From positions 1 through 12,056 of the forward strand of contig CAKZXL010000681.1 in NCBI GenBank assembly GCA_937883885.1: a stretch of 12,056 nt of DNA. Reading direction: 5' to 3'. The notes beneath the pieces were generated by a model, which did no database searches, was not told the origin of the DNA, and saw only the letters and a program-made list of their open reading frames with translations. Position 1 is the first letter of the stretch. Every line of letters starts with the position of its first letter. The position numbers and the translations under genes were made by a program. The stretch is from an uncultured Aquincola sp. Its GTDB lineage: Bacteria > Pseudomonadota > Gammaproteobacteria > Burkholderiales > Burkholderiaceae. This document shows, one piece after another, positions 5,314 to 12,056 of the stretch.

Positions 5314-6996
5314 CTACGCCCAGTTCCGCAGACTGACCGATAACCCCGGAAAGCGGTACTCAAAGACAAAGTCCTTGCGGCGATCGAAGCTCTCTTGCAT
5401 CTCAGCGACCAGTCGGGGGATGTCGGCGAGGGGATCCGCTTCTGCGCCGGACTCAAGCCCATGCAGGATCTCGGACCAGCCCAACCATGCAGCGCGCGGA
5501 TCCTGATTACGCTCGCCGCTAAACCGCGCGGTGTACCTCGCAATGACGAACAGGGCCGGGGGTGCAGACGATGTCGCGCCCTGGAGACCAAGCTCGTCGG
5601 CCACGGCGCGCGAGTCACGTCCACCGATCCATGTGGAAACGCGATCGACCCACTCGTTCGCTTGAAGCAGGTTCCTGCGCCGACTCTCGCGCTCGGCCAA
5701 AGAGTGCCCGAAGACGTCGTGCCACTTGAGCTGAACGAGTGCGAGTCTGCCTTTGTATCGATCCAGGATGACGGCATCTATGTCCGTCAACACCGATCCG
5801 TCCGGCCTTCGCAACCTGTAACCATGTGCGGGCACCTGGAATCGTGGCTCCGCGAATGCTTCGGCAAGATCCCTTCGAAACACATCTTCTCGACGATCGA
5901 CGCCACGATCCCAATCCCGCCGGTATGTGCTGCGGAGATGACGGAACAGGGCGAAGTACGGGTTGCTCAAGGCACCGAAGCAGGGGAGCAGGACGAAGTC
6001 CCGACCGAGATCGATGTAGTAGGGGCAGGGAAAGTCGTGCGCACGCTCCCACTCGTCGAGCCCGTCAATGTCGAGGGTTAAGGCCCCCATCGTCGCTGCG
6101 ACCCGCTCGGCAGCGAGGCCGGCCTGCATCCAGACGGCAGCGACATCGTCACGTCGCGCAAAGATCGTCGACACATCGCCCAGCGCGATCGTTGGGCACT
6201 TCTGGCGAAGTAGATGTGCGAAGTCGATGTGGCATAGGACACGACCGAGGGCATGGTCGCACGCCGTCCGCCACTCCCCGAACGAGCGATCCCCGATGTG
6301 CACGTCCGGCGAGAGAGCTTCTCCCTCCAGAAAGTCTGCGCCATAGTCGCTGGCAACGCGACGATACTCAGACACGATCCTCATGTCGTTGTCGTAGCGG
6401 ATAAACCAACCATCCGCCGAGTCGACATAGGAAAGCATCCTGCGATGCACACGACGCCAGCGGCGCTCAGGCGCCTCGCCTCCAGGTAGCGGCTCACTGC
6501 GTCGCACCCTACGCGACCGCGTTGCGAATTGCAGTGCCAGCTCTGGCGCGCTGCGCTCCAACTCGATGACCAGGCCCGTCGACGTCCATGACGTGCGTGC
6601 GAGGCCGTATCTCTCAAGCGACGCCATACGGCGCAGATGCGCCAACTTCCCGCAGCAGTCAAGGTAGGCGTACGCAAACTTCGTCACCTCCGATGCGGAT
6701 GGTCCCCAAGGCACGCCGCCGGGTTGGTCCTTCACTGCGGCAAGGAAGGGTCGGAGGGCTGGCGCCGCTCCAAACAGCGAAGACATCCTGCTGTTCTCGC
6801 GGTTCGCGCTCAGCGGCCTCCCTGCGTTTCGATCATGCATATTGACGATCGCCACGCTGTCCAGCGCGCGCACGAGCGCGATCACTGCTTCCTTCTCACG
6901 ACCTCGCCACATCGCCGAAGCGCGACGCTGGAAGCCCTCCAACTCCTGGGAAATCGCTTGCTCGGCCTGGAGCATGGGGCCTTCGGTGTTGCCCAT
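5314..6996 (-). CDS. Unknown 560-residue protein with a C-terminal PD-(D/E)xK-like nuclease signature
   Basis: I do not recognise this protein as a named family. Residues about 365-460 look like a restriction-endonuclease fold: a helix with an acidic residue (DRREDVFRRDLAEAF, E370), a strand TDIDAVILD (D405, D407), then LALVQLKW with Q422 and K424. This resembles the D...(E/Q)xK arrangement of NERD and Mrr-type nucleases, with Q in place of the usual E. The N-terminal 360 residues are mostly helical-looking and charged with no motif I can name; there is no signal peptide or membrane segment, so it is probably cytoplasmic. ATG 6996 has GAGG six bases upstream; ATG 6975 is an alternative. It starts 39 bases after maf, so maf-operon read-through could express it. 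Sampled 60-base blocks are about 52-57 percent GC against about 75 percent in a sampled block of purD, which suggests horizontal acquisition. A role in defence or nucleic acid processing is inference. Confidence 0.72.
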   Translation of the reverse strand: MGNTEGPMLQAEQAISQELEGFQRRASAMWRGREKEAVIALVRALDSVAIVNMHDRNAGRPLSANRENSRMSSLFGAAPALRPFLAAVKDQPGGVPWGPSASEVTKFAYAYLDCCGKLAHLRRMASLERYGLARTSWTSTGLVIELERSAPELALQFATRSRRVRRSEPLPGGEAPERRWRRVHRRMLSYVDSADGWFIRYDNDMRIVSEYRRVASDYGADFLEGEALSPDVHIGDRSFGEWRTACDHALGRVLCHIDFAHLLRQKCPTIALGDVSTIFARRDDVAAVWMQAGLAAERVAATMGALTLDIDGLDEWERAHDFPCPYYIDLGRDFVLLPCFGALSNPYFALFRHLRSTYRRDWDRGVDRREDVFRRDLAEAFAEPRFQVPAHGYRLRRPDGSVLTDIDAVILDRYKGRLALVQLKWHDVFGHSLAERESRRRNLLQANEWVDRVSTWIGGRDSRAVADELGLQGATSSAPPALFVIARYTARFSGERNQDPRAAWLGWSEILHGLESGAEADPLADIPRLVAEMQESFDRRKDFVFEYRFPGLSVSLRNWA

Positions 6997-7035
6997 CGCC
7001 CGCCTCGCTCGTCCCGCTGCTGCTTCCGTCCCCGC

Positions 7036-7653
7036 CTAGAACAGCACCCGCGCCCGCCGCAGCAGCGTGGCGGTTTCGTGCAGCGGCAGGCCCATGATGC
7101 CGGAGTAGCTGCCTTCGATGTGGGCGATGAACACCGCCGCCGGGCCCTGGATGCCGTAGGCGCCGGCCTTGCCGAAGGGCTCGCCGGTGTCGATGTAGCG
7201 CTGGATGTCCTGCGCCGACAGCTCGGCAAAGCGCACCTTGGAAACGCTCATCTCCAGCAGGGTGCTGCGCCCACTGCTCACCGCCACCGCCGTCAGCACG
7301 CGGTGGCTGCGGCCCGACAAGGCAGCCAGCATCTCGGCCGCCTGCTGCGCATCAGCCGGCTTGCCCAGGATGCGGCGGCCGATGGCCACCGTGGTGTCGC
7401 TGGTCAGGATGGGCGCCTCGGCCAGGCCGCGCTTGGCCAGGCGCTTGCGCGCCGCGTCCAGCTTCAACCGCGTGACGCGGCGCACATAGTCGGCCGGCAG
7501 CTCGCCGCTGCGCTCTTCTTCCAGCCGCTCGGCGTTTTCCATGCGGTCGGGCAGCAGCAGCTCATGCTTGACGCCGATCTGCGCCAGCAGCTGGCGCCGC
7601 CGCGGGCTTTGTGAAGCCAGGTAGATGAAGCCGTGCATCGAGGCGGGGGGCAT
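7036..7653 (-). CDS. maf: Maf-family nucleoside triphosphate pyrophosphatase, YhdE (dTTP/UTP) type
   Basis: A 205-residue cytoplasmic enzyme that hydrolyses dTTP/UTP and modified nucleotides to the monophosphate plus pyrophosphate, a house-cleaning role. Visible motifs are [12 protein letters not shown] near the N-terminus (12-23), [15 protein letters not shown] with D86 as the likely catalytic base, and [14 protein letters not shown] with [15 protein letters not shown] (163-194). The AYGIQG and GLPLxET forms favour the YhdE subgroup over the m7GTP-specific YceF subgroup. ATG 7653 lies three bases after the rlmH stop, giving tight coupling; the alternative ATG 7638 (MHGFIYLAS) would start closer to the usual family N-terminus. 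No good Shine-Dalgarno sequence precedes either one. Confidence 0.95.
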   Translation of the reverse strand: MPPASMHGFIYLASQSPRRRQLLAQIGVKHELLLPDRMENAERLEEERSGELPADYVRRVTRLKLDAARKRLAKRGLAEAPILTSDTTVAIGRRILGKPADAQQAAEMLAALSGRSHRVLTAVAVSSGRSTLLEMSVSKVRFAELSAQDIQRYIDTGEPFGKAGAYGIQGPAAVFIAHIEGSYSGIMGLPLHETATLLRRARVLF

Positions 7654-7656
7654 GGG

Positions 7657-8127
7657 CTACTCGCGGTGGTAAGGGTGGCCGGCGGTGACCGACCAGGCGC
7701 GGTACAGCGCCTCGGCCAGCACCACCCGCACGAAGGCATGCGGCAGCGTCAGGTCCGACAACCGCAGCGTCTCGTCGCCGGTGGCCTTGAGCGTGGGGTC
7801 CAGGCCGTCGGGCCCGCCGATCAGGAAGGCCACGTCCCGCCCATCACCCAGCCAGAAGCGCAGGCGCTCGGCCAGTTGCACGGTGGTGAGCCGGGCGCCG
7901 CGCTCGTCCAGCACCACGCGGCGGGCGCCCTTGGGCACCGCGGCTTCCAGGCGCTGGGCCTCGGCGGCCATCATGGCCGCGGCGGGTTTGCCGGCGGTGC
8001 GCGGCTCGGCCTTGAGCGCCTTCAGCTCCAGCTTCAGCTCGGGCGGAAAGCGCTTGGCGAAATCGGCATAAGCCTCCTCGGCCCAGGCCGGCTGGCGCTG
8101 GCCGATGGCGGCGATGACCAGCCGCAC
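7657..8127 (-). CDS. rlmH: 23S rRNA pseudouridine-1915 N3-methyltransferase RlmH
   Basis: A 156-residue SPOUT-class methyltransferase that uses SAM to methylate pseudouridine 1915 in helix 69 of 23S rRNA, acting on the assembled 70S ribosome. The length is the family standard. The knotted SAM-binding region is clear: [12 protein letters not shown] (98-109), [20 protein letters not shown] (123-142) and the diagnostic C-terminus HPYHRE. The start is a GTG at 8127, eight bases after the rsfS stop, with no good Shine-Dalgarno sequence, so it probably relies on coupling to rsfS. The rsfS-rlmH pair is conserved across bacteria, and both proteins act on the large subunit. Confidence 0.97.
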   Translation of the reverse strand: MRLVIAAIGQRQPAWAEEAYADFAKRFPPELKLELKALKAEPRTAGKPAAAMMAAEAQRLEAAVPKGARRVVLDERGARLTTVQLAERLRFWLGDGRDVAFLIGGPDGLDPTLKATGDETLRLSDLTLPHAFVRVVLAEALYRAWSVTAGHPYHRE

Positions 8128-8135
8128 CGCAGCCG

Positions 8136-8921
8136 TCAGCCGCGCGGGCTGGCCGTCTTCTTGGCGGCGGCCTTCTTGGCCGGTGCCTTGGCGACCACCT
8201 TCTTGGCGGGCGCCTTGGCCGCGACCTTCTTGGCCGGGGCCTTGGCAGCCGCCTTGTTGGCTGGTGCCTTCTTGGCGGCCACCTTCTTGGCGGCCGGCGC
8301 GTTGACCACCACCTTCTGCACGCGCTCAGGCGCGGCGGGTGCGGCAGCCTTCTTGGCCGGTGCCTTCCTGGCAGCGGCCTTCCTGGCGGCCGGGCGGCTG
8401 GCGGGGTCGGCTTCCTGCCTGGCGAAAGCGGACTTGGCAGCGGCCTTCTTGGCGGGCACCTTCTTGGCGGCAGCCTTCTTGGCCGGAGCCTTCTTGGCAG
8501 CCGCCTTGGAGGCGGGGGCCTCGTCGGCCTCGTCCTCGTCGTCGGGCTCGCTGGCCTGCGGCAGGCCCTTGCGCTTGCTCTCGACCTTCACGCGCACGGC
8601 CTTGCCACCCCAGATTTCTTCCAGGTGGTAGTACTCGCGGATGCCGGGCTGCATGATGTGGGCCACGGCGGCGCCGCAGTCCACGATGATCCATTCGCCG
8701 TTGTCTTCGCCTTCGGTGCGCAGCACCTGCATGCCGCTGGCCTTGACGGCATCGCGCACGCTGGCAGCCAGCGCCTTGGTCTGGCGGTTGCTCGTGCCCG
8801 AGGCGACGATCACACGTTCGAACAGCGGCGACAGGTGCTCCGTGTTGAAGACCACGATGTTCTGGGCCTTCACGTCTTCCAGGCCATCGACGATGGCGCG
8901 CTGCAGTTTGCGGATGTCCAT
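8136..8921 (-). CDS. rsfS: Ribosomal silencing factor RsfS with a histone-H1-like Lys/Ala-rich tail
   Basis: A 261-residue protein, about twice the usual length of RsfS (roughly 105-130). Residues 1 to about 117 form the complete RsfS domain (DUF143/Iojap), which binds ribosomal protein uL14 and blocks joining of the 30S and 50S subunits. Recognisable segments are [34 protein letters not shown] and [14 protein letters not shown] with [13 protein letters not shown]. An acidic linker follows (124-136, [12 protein letters not shown]). The remaining 125 residues are repeats of the AAKKAPAKK kind, like bacterial histone-H1-like proteins. The tail is in frame, runs to a normal stop, and the next gene follows after eight bases, so it is not an annotation error. 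The tail may bind rRNA or DNA non-specifically. ATG 8921 is four bases after the nadD stop, matching the common nadD-rsfS-rlmH order. Confidence 0.95.
   Translation of the reverse strand: MDIRKLQRAIVDGLEDVKAQNIVVFNTEHLSPLFERVIVASGTSNRQTKALAASVRDAVKASGMQVLRTEGEDNGEWIIVDCGAAVAHIMQPGIREYYHLEEIWGGKAVRVKVESKRKGLPQASEPDDEDEADEAPASKAAAKKAPAKKAAAKKVPAKKAAAKSAFARQEADPASRPAARKAAARKAPAKKAAAPAAPERVQKVVVNAPAAKKVAAKKAPANKAAAKAPAKKVAAKAPAKKVVAKAPAKKAAAKKTASPRG
8150..8515. repeat. Degenerate tandem repeat encoding the AKKAPAKK tail of RsfS
   Basis: The plus strand shows repeated units built from ttcttggc, ggccttcttggc and gcgccttgg spaced at short multiples of three. On the minus strand they encode Ala-Lys-Lys-Ala-Pro blocks. 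The middle part (about 8390-8440) is less regular. Such repeats are prone to slippage, so tail length may differ between strains. Confidence 0.7.
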
Positions 8922-8925
8922 TCAG

Positions 8926-9516
8926 TTATTTTCGGTACAGAGCGTTTTGGGCAATATAGCTGGCGACCTGGGGTGGCACCAGCATATCGATCGGCAATCC
9001 CTGTGCCAATCGGGATCGGATATCGGTGGCGGCCAGCTCACTGGGCGGCATGGGCACCACTTCCAGCGCATGCGGCACCGCCTGCAGCGCGGGCGGCGCC
9101 ACCGGCGGCACGCCGGCACGGTTGGCCACCGCCAGCGTCACGCGCTGCAGCAGCTCCTGCCAGCCATGCCAGGTGGCGAACTTCTCGTACTGGTCCTGGC
9201 CGATGACCAGGAACCATTGGTGCGTGCCCGGCTCGGCCGCCTGCAGCCAGCGCACGGTGTCGATGGTGTAGCTGGGGCCGCTGCGGTGCAGCTCGATCTC
9301 GTCGATGCGCCACTGCGGCTGGCCGGCCAGCGCCAGCTTGAGCATGGCCACGCGGTGCGCCGCATCGGCCGGCCGGCTGGTCTTGTGCCAGGGGTGCCCG
9401 GTCGGCACCCAGCGCAGTTCGTCCAGCTGCAGATGCTGCGTGGCGGCCATGGCCAGGGCCAGGTGCGTGTTGTGCACCGGGTCGAAGCTGCCGCCGAAGA
9501 TGCCGATGCGGCTCAA
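8926..9516 (-). CDS. nadD: Nicotinate-mononucleotide adenylyltransferase
   Basis: A 196-residue cytoplasmic enzyme that joins NaMN and ATP to give deamido-NAD, the penultimate step of NAD synthesis. The nucleotidyltransferase signature GGSFDPVHNTH (8-18, with H15 and H18) is intact. Also present are the family segments GPSYTIDTV (80-88), IGQDQYEKFATWHGW (105-119) and ATDIRSRL (163-170), the last corresponding to the usual SSTxIR. The only start consistent with the conserved N-terminus (SRIGIFGGSF) is a TTG at 9516, ten bases after the hemF stop, so initiation may be weak and coupled to hemF. The last codons are noticeably AT-rich compared with the rest. Confidence 0.96.
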   Translation of the reverse strand: MSRIGIFGGSFDPVHNTHLALAMAATQHLQLDELRWVPTGHPWHKTSRPADAAHRVAMLKLALAGQPQWRIDEIELHRSGPSYTIDTVRWLQAAEPGTHQWFLVIGQDQYEKFATWHGWQELLQRVTLAVANRAGVPPVAPPALQAVPHALEVVPMPPSELAATDIRSRLAQGLPIDMLVPPQVASYIAQNALYRK

Positions 9517-9526
9517 GCGTCGGGTC

Positions 9527-10468
9527 TCAAGCAGCGGGGCCGGCCGGCGGCGGCACTTCCGCCAGCCAGTCGCGCGGGCGCAGGAAATCGGTGTACAGCC
9601 GCCCCTCGGGTGTGCCGGCTTCGGGCTGCCAGTCGTAGCGCCAGGTGGCGTGCGGCGGCATCGACATCAGGATGCTTTCGGTGCGACCACCCGACTGCAG
9701 GCCGAAGTGCGTGCCGCGGTCCCACACCAGGTTGAACTCGACGTAGCGGCCCCGGCGGTACAGCTGGAACTCGCGCTCACGCTCGCCGAAGGCCAGGCCG
9801 CGGCGGCGCTGCACGATGGGCAGGTAGGCCTTCAAGAAGGCGTCGCCCACCGCACGCGTCATCGCAAAACCGGGCTCGAAGCCGCCTTCGGCGAAGTCGT
9901 CGTAGAACACGCCGCCAATGCCGCGCGGCTCGTTGCGGTGCTTGAGGAAGAAGTACTCGTCGCACCAGGCCTTGAAGCGCGGGTACAGCCCTTCGCCGAA
10001 TGGCGCCAGCGCCTGCGCGCACATGCGGTGAAAGTGCGCCGCGTCTTCCTCGAAGCCGTAGTAGGGCGTCAGGTCCATGCCGCCGCCGAACCAGGTGACG
10101 GGCGGCTTGCCTTCGGGCAGCGCGGCCAGCATGCGCACGTTCATGTGCACGGTGGGCACATAGGGGTTGCGCGGGTGCATGACCAGCGACACGCCCATGG
10201 CCTCGAACGGCGCGCCGGCCAGCTCGGGCCGGTGCTGGGTGGCCGAAGGCGGCAGCTGCGGGCCGCGCACATGGCTGAAGTTGCAGCCGCCACGCTCCAG
10301 CAGATGGCCTTCTTCCACCAGCCGCGTACGGCCGTCGCCCTGCAGCTTTTCTTCAGGCCCACGCACCCAGGCGTCGGTGAAGAAGGGCTTGCCGTCTTCG
10401 GCCTGCAGCGCATCGACGATGCTGTCCTGCAGGCCCAGCAGGTAGGACCGTACCGCCTCGAAGCTCAT
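9527..10468 (-). CDS. hemF: Oxygen-dependent coproporphyrinogen III oxidase
   Basis: A 313-residue cytoplasmic enzyme that oxidatively decarboxylates coproporphyrinogen III to protoporphyrinogen IX using O2, a late step of heme synthesis. The length is typical. Conserved blocks are [12 protein letters not shown] (58-69), [22 protein letters not shown] (126-147), [16 protein letters not shown] (177-192) and [18 protein letters not shown] followed by [13 protein letters not shown] (241-272). The initiating ATG overlaps the purD stop as ATGA, so translation is coupled to purD. The C-terminus is a short proline/alanine tail. Having HemF shows the organism can make heme aerobically. Confidence 0.98.
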   Translation of the reverse strand: MSFEAVRSYLLGLQDSIVDALQAEDGKPFFTDAWVRGPEEKLQGDGRTRLVEEGHLLERGGCNFSHVRGPQLPPSATQHRPELAGAPFEAMGVSLVMHPRNPYVPTVHMNVRMLAALPEGKPPVTWFGGGMDLTPYYGFEEDAAHFHRMCAQALAPFGEGLYPRFKAWCDEYFFLKHRNEPRGIGGVFYDDFAEGGFEPGFAMTRAVGDAFLKAYLPIVQRRRGLAFGEREREFQLYRRGRYVEFNLVWDRGTHFGLQSGGRTESILMSMPPHATWRYDWQPEAGTPEGRLYTDFLRPRDWLAEVPPPAGPAA

Positions 10469-11751
10469 CGCGGCTTGATCGCCCGGTGGCCGATGTCGTT
10501 GCGGTACTGCGCGCCGGCGAACTGGATCGGCCGCAGGTATTCGTAGGCGCGCTGCTGCGCGGTCTTGGCCGATTCACCCAGCACGGTGACGCACAGCACC
10601 CGGCCGCCAGAGACGGCGATGCTGCCATCGGCCTGCTGCGTGGTGCCGGCATGGAAGACGATGGCGTCGTCCGTCGCGGCCGGCAGGCCGGTGATGACGT
10701 CGCCCTTGCGCGGGTTGGCCGGGTAGCCTTCGGCCGCCATCACCACGCCCAGCGCGAAGCGGCGGTCCCAGTCCAGCGACACCTTGTCCAGCGTGCCGTC
10801 GGTGGCATGCATCAGCACGTCCACCAGGTCGCTCTTCAGGCGCATCAGGATGACTTCGGCCTCGGGGTCGCCCAGTCGGGCGTTGAACTCCACCGTGCGC
10901 GGGTTGCCCTGTGCATCGATCATCAGGCCCACGTACAGGAAGCCGGTGAACGGCATCCGGTCCTTGGTCATGCCGGCGATGGTGGGGTGCACGATCTCGT
11001 GCATCACCTTGGCATGCACGTTGGGCGTGACCACCGGCGCGGGCGAGTAGGCGCCCATGCCGCCGGTGTTGGGGCCGGTGTCGCCGTCGCCGATGCGCTT
11101 GTGGTCCTGGCTGGTGGCCAGCGGCAGCACGTTCTTGCCGTCGCACAGCACGATGAAGCTGGCTTCTTCACCCTGCATGAACTCTTCGATCACCACGCGG
11201 GCGCCATCGGCGTTGTGCTGCACGCCCAGCTTGTTGTCGAGCAGCATGAAGTCGATGGCCTCATGCGCTTCTTGCAGCGTCATGGCCACCACCACGCCCT
11301 TGCCGGCCGCCAGGCCGTCGGCCTTGATGACGATGGGCGCGCCCTGCGCATCGACATAGGCGTGGGCCTGGGCGGCGTCGCTGAAGGTCTCGTACGCGGC
11401 GGTGGGAATCTGGTGCCGCTTCATGAAGGCCTTGGCGAAGGCCTTGGAGCTTTCCAGCTGCGCGGCGGCCTGCGTGGGGCCGAAGATGCGCAGCCCGCGG
11501 GCGCGGAAGGTGTCCACCACGCCGGCAGCCAGCGGCGCCTCGGGGCCGACGACGGTGAGCGCGATCTTCTCGGCCACCACGAAGTCGGCCAGCGCGGCCG
11601 GGTCGGTGGTGGCGAGGTTGTGCAGCTGCGGCGCCAGCGCGGTGCCGCCGTTGCCGGGCGCGACGTAGACCTTGCTGGCCCGGGGCGACTGCGCCAGCTT
11701 CCAGGCCAGCGCATGCTCGCGGCCGCCGCCGCCGATGACAAGAATCTTCAT
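10465..11751 (-). CDS. purD: Phosphoribosylamine-glycine ligase (GAR synthetase)
   Basis: A 428-residue cytoplasmic ATP-grasp enzyme catalysing step two of purine synthesis: 5-phosphoribosylamine plus glycine plus ATP gives GAR. The N-terminal domain begins [22 protein letters not shown]-grasp elements are [16 protein letters not shown] (141-156), [11 protein letters not shown] (189-199), the [12 protein letters not shown] loop (226-237) and the metal-binding [12 protein letters not shown] (288-299). The length is standard for the family. The ATG overlaps the yebC stop as ATGA and the stop overlaps the hemF start, so it sits inside one coupled operon. Confidence 0.98.
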   Translation of the reverse strand: MKILVIGGGGREHALAWKLAQSPRASKVYVAPGNGGTALAPQLHNLATTDPAALADFVVAEKIALTVVGPEAPLAAGVVDTFRARGLRIFGPTQAAAQLESSKAFAKAFMKRHQIPTAAYETFSDAAQAHAYVDAQGAPIVIKADGLAAGKGVVVAMTLQEAHEAIDFMLLDNKLGVQHNADGARVVIEEFMQGEEASFIVLCDGKNVLPLATSQDHKRIGDGDTGPNTGGMGAYSPAPVVTPNVHAKVMHEIVHPTIAGMTKDRMPFTGFLYVGLMIDAQGNPRTVEFNARLGDPEAEVILMRLKSDLVDVLMHATDGTLDKVSLDWDRRFALGVVMAAEGYPANPRKGDVITGLPAATDDAIVFHAGTTQQADGSIAVSGGRVLCVTVLGESAKTAQQRAYEYLRPIQFAGAQYRNDIGHRAIKPR

Positions 11752-12056
11752 GGGGCTTGGTCGTCGATGACCGCGTTGTGGAACACGTCCTGCACGTCGT
11801 CCAGGTCTTCGATGACGTCGAGCAGCTTCTGCATGCGCTGGGCGTCTTCGCCGCTCAGCTCGATGGTGTTCTCGGCGCGCATCGTCACTTCGGCGATCTC
11901 GGCCTTCAGGCCGGCCGCTTCCAGTGCGTTTTTGACCGCTTCGAACTCGGTCGGGGGCGTCAGCACCTCGATCGAGCCGTCGTCGCCGGTGACCACGTCG
12001 TCGGCGCCGGACTCCAGCGCCACTTCCATCACCTTGTCTTCGTCGGTGCCGGGCGC
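11748..12056 (-). CDS. yebC: YebC/TACO1-family protein, C-terminal part (truncated by window edge)
   Basis: The last 102 residues of a YebC-family protein; the frame is open from the window edge ([20 protein letters not shown]) to the TGA at 11748-11750. Recognisable family segments are [20 protein letters not shown], the [13 protein letters not shown] strand and [18 protein letters not shown]. YebC proteins were long called transcriptional regulators; members of the family (including mitochondrial TACO1) are now known to act in translation, helping ribosomes through difficult stretches such as polyproline. The missing N-terminal two thirds lie upstream of the window. The stop overlaps the purD ATG by four bases. 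Confidence 0.95.
   Translation of the reverse strand, partial: APGTDEDKVMEVALESGADDVVTGDDGSIEVLTPPTEFEAVKNALEAAGLKAEIAEVTMRAENTIELSGEDAQRMQKLLDVIEDLDDVQDVFHNAVIDDQAP

Noticed and set aside
5395..6081. 228-codon plus-strand frame inside the lower-GC gene
   Set aside because: It looked more protein-like than other antisense frames, but the minus-strand frame is far longer, has the nuclease-like motif and a ribosome binding site, and fits the direction of its neighbours.
7633..8631. Plus-strand frame with repeated [11 protein letters not shown], looking like a membrane protein
   Set aside because: This is the antisense reading of rlmH and of the Lys/Ala repeat tail of rsfS. The hydrophobic repeats are a mirror of AAKKAPAKK codons.
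9305..10546. 413-codon plus-strand open frame
   Set aside because: It is antisense to nadD and hemF, both with intact motifs, and shows no protein family features.

Overview
This is a high-GC window in which every credible gene lies on the minus strand. It most likely comes from a Burkholderiales bacterium of the Rubrivivax/Leptothrix/Ideonella type. Three things suggest this: the conserved gene run yebC-purD-hemF-nadD-rsfS-rlmH-maf-rng, a PEP-CTERM sorted exoprotein, and a lysine/alanine-rich tail on RsfS. The genus is an inference; no rRNA or other marker is present.

In the direction of transcription (from high to low coordinates) the window opens with a tight housekeeping block, about 12056 to 7036. 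It holds the end of yebC, then purD (purine synthesis), hemF (heme synthesis), nadD (NAD synthesis), rsfS and rlmH (both acting on the large ribosomal subunit) and maf (nucleotide pyrophosphatase). Gaps are 3 to 10 bases, or 4-base ATGA overlaps, so this is almost certainly one translationally coupled operon. Its promoter lies outside the window.

After maf the cluster is interrupted by about 4.9 kb before rng (ribonuclease G). The insert holds, first, a 560-residue protein of unknown function with a PD-(D/E)xK-like nuclease signature and visibly lower GC. Next comes about 560 bases with no convincing gene but with a strong stem-loop and several CTAG tetramers. Last is an apparent two-gene unit: a secreted tannase/feruloyl-esterase family hydrolase (CS-D-HC catalytic pattern) followed by a small PEP-CTERM protein. 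Upstream of the esterase a candidate promoter and a LysR-type T-N11-A inverted repeat can be read, spaced as an activator site would be.

After rng comes a gene for a winged-helix DNA-binding domain fused to a minimal nucleotidyltransferase. The start of a second reading frame overlaps its 3' end and runs off the window; it resembles the N-terminus of HEPN-type partners. A candidate promoter whose -10 box is covered by a near-perfect 20-bp palindrome lies just upstream. Together these look like an autoregulated MNT/HEPN toxin-antitoxin-like module placed directly behind rng.

The best candidates for less described biology are the wHTH-NTase/HEPN module with its operator, the 560-residue nuclease-like protein downstream of maf, and the histone-H1-like tail on RsfS.
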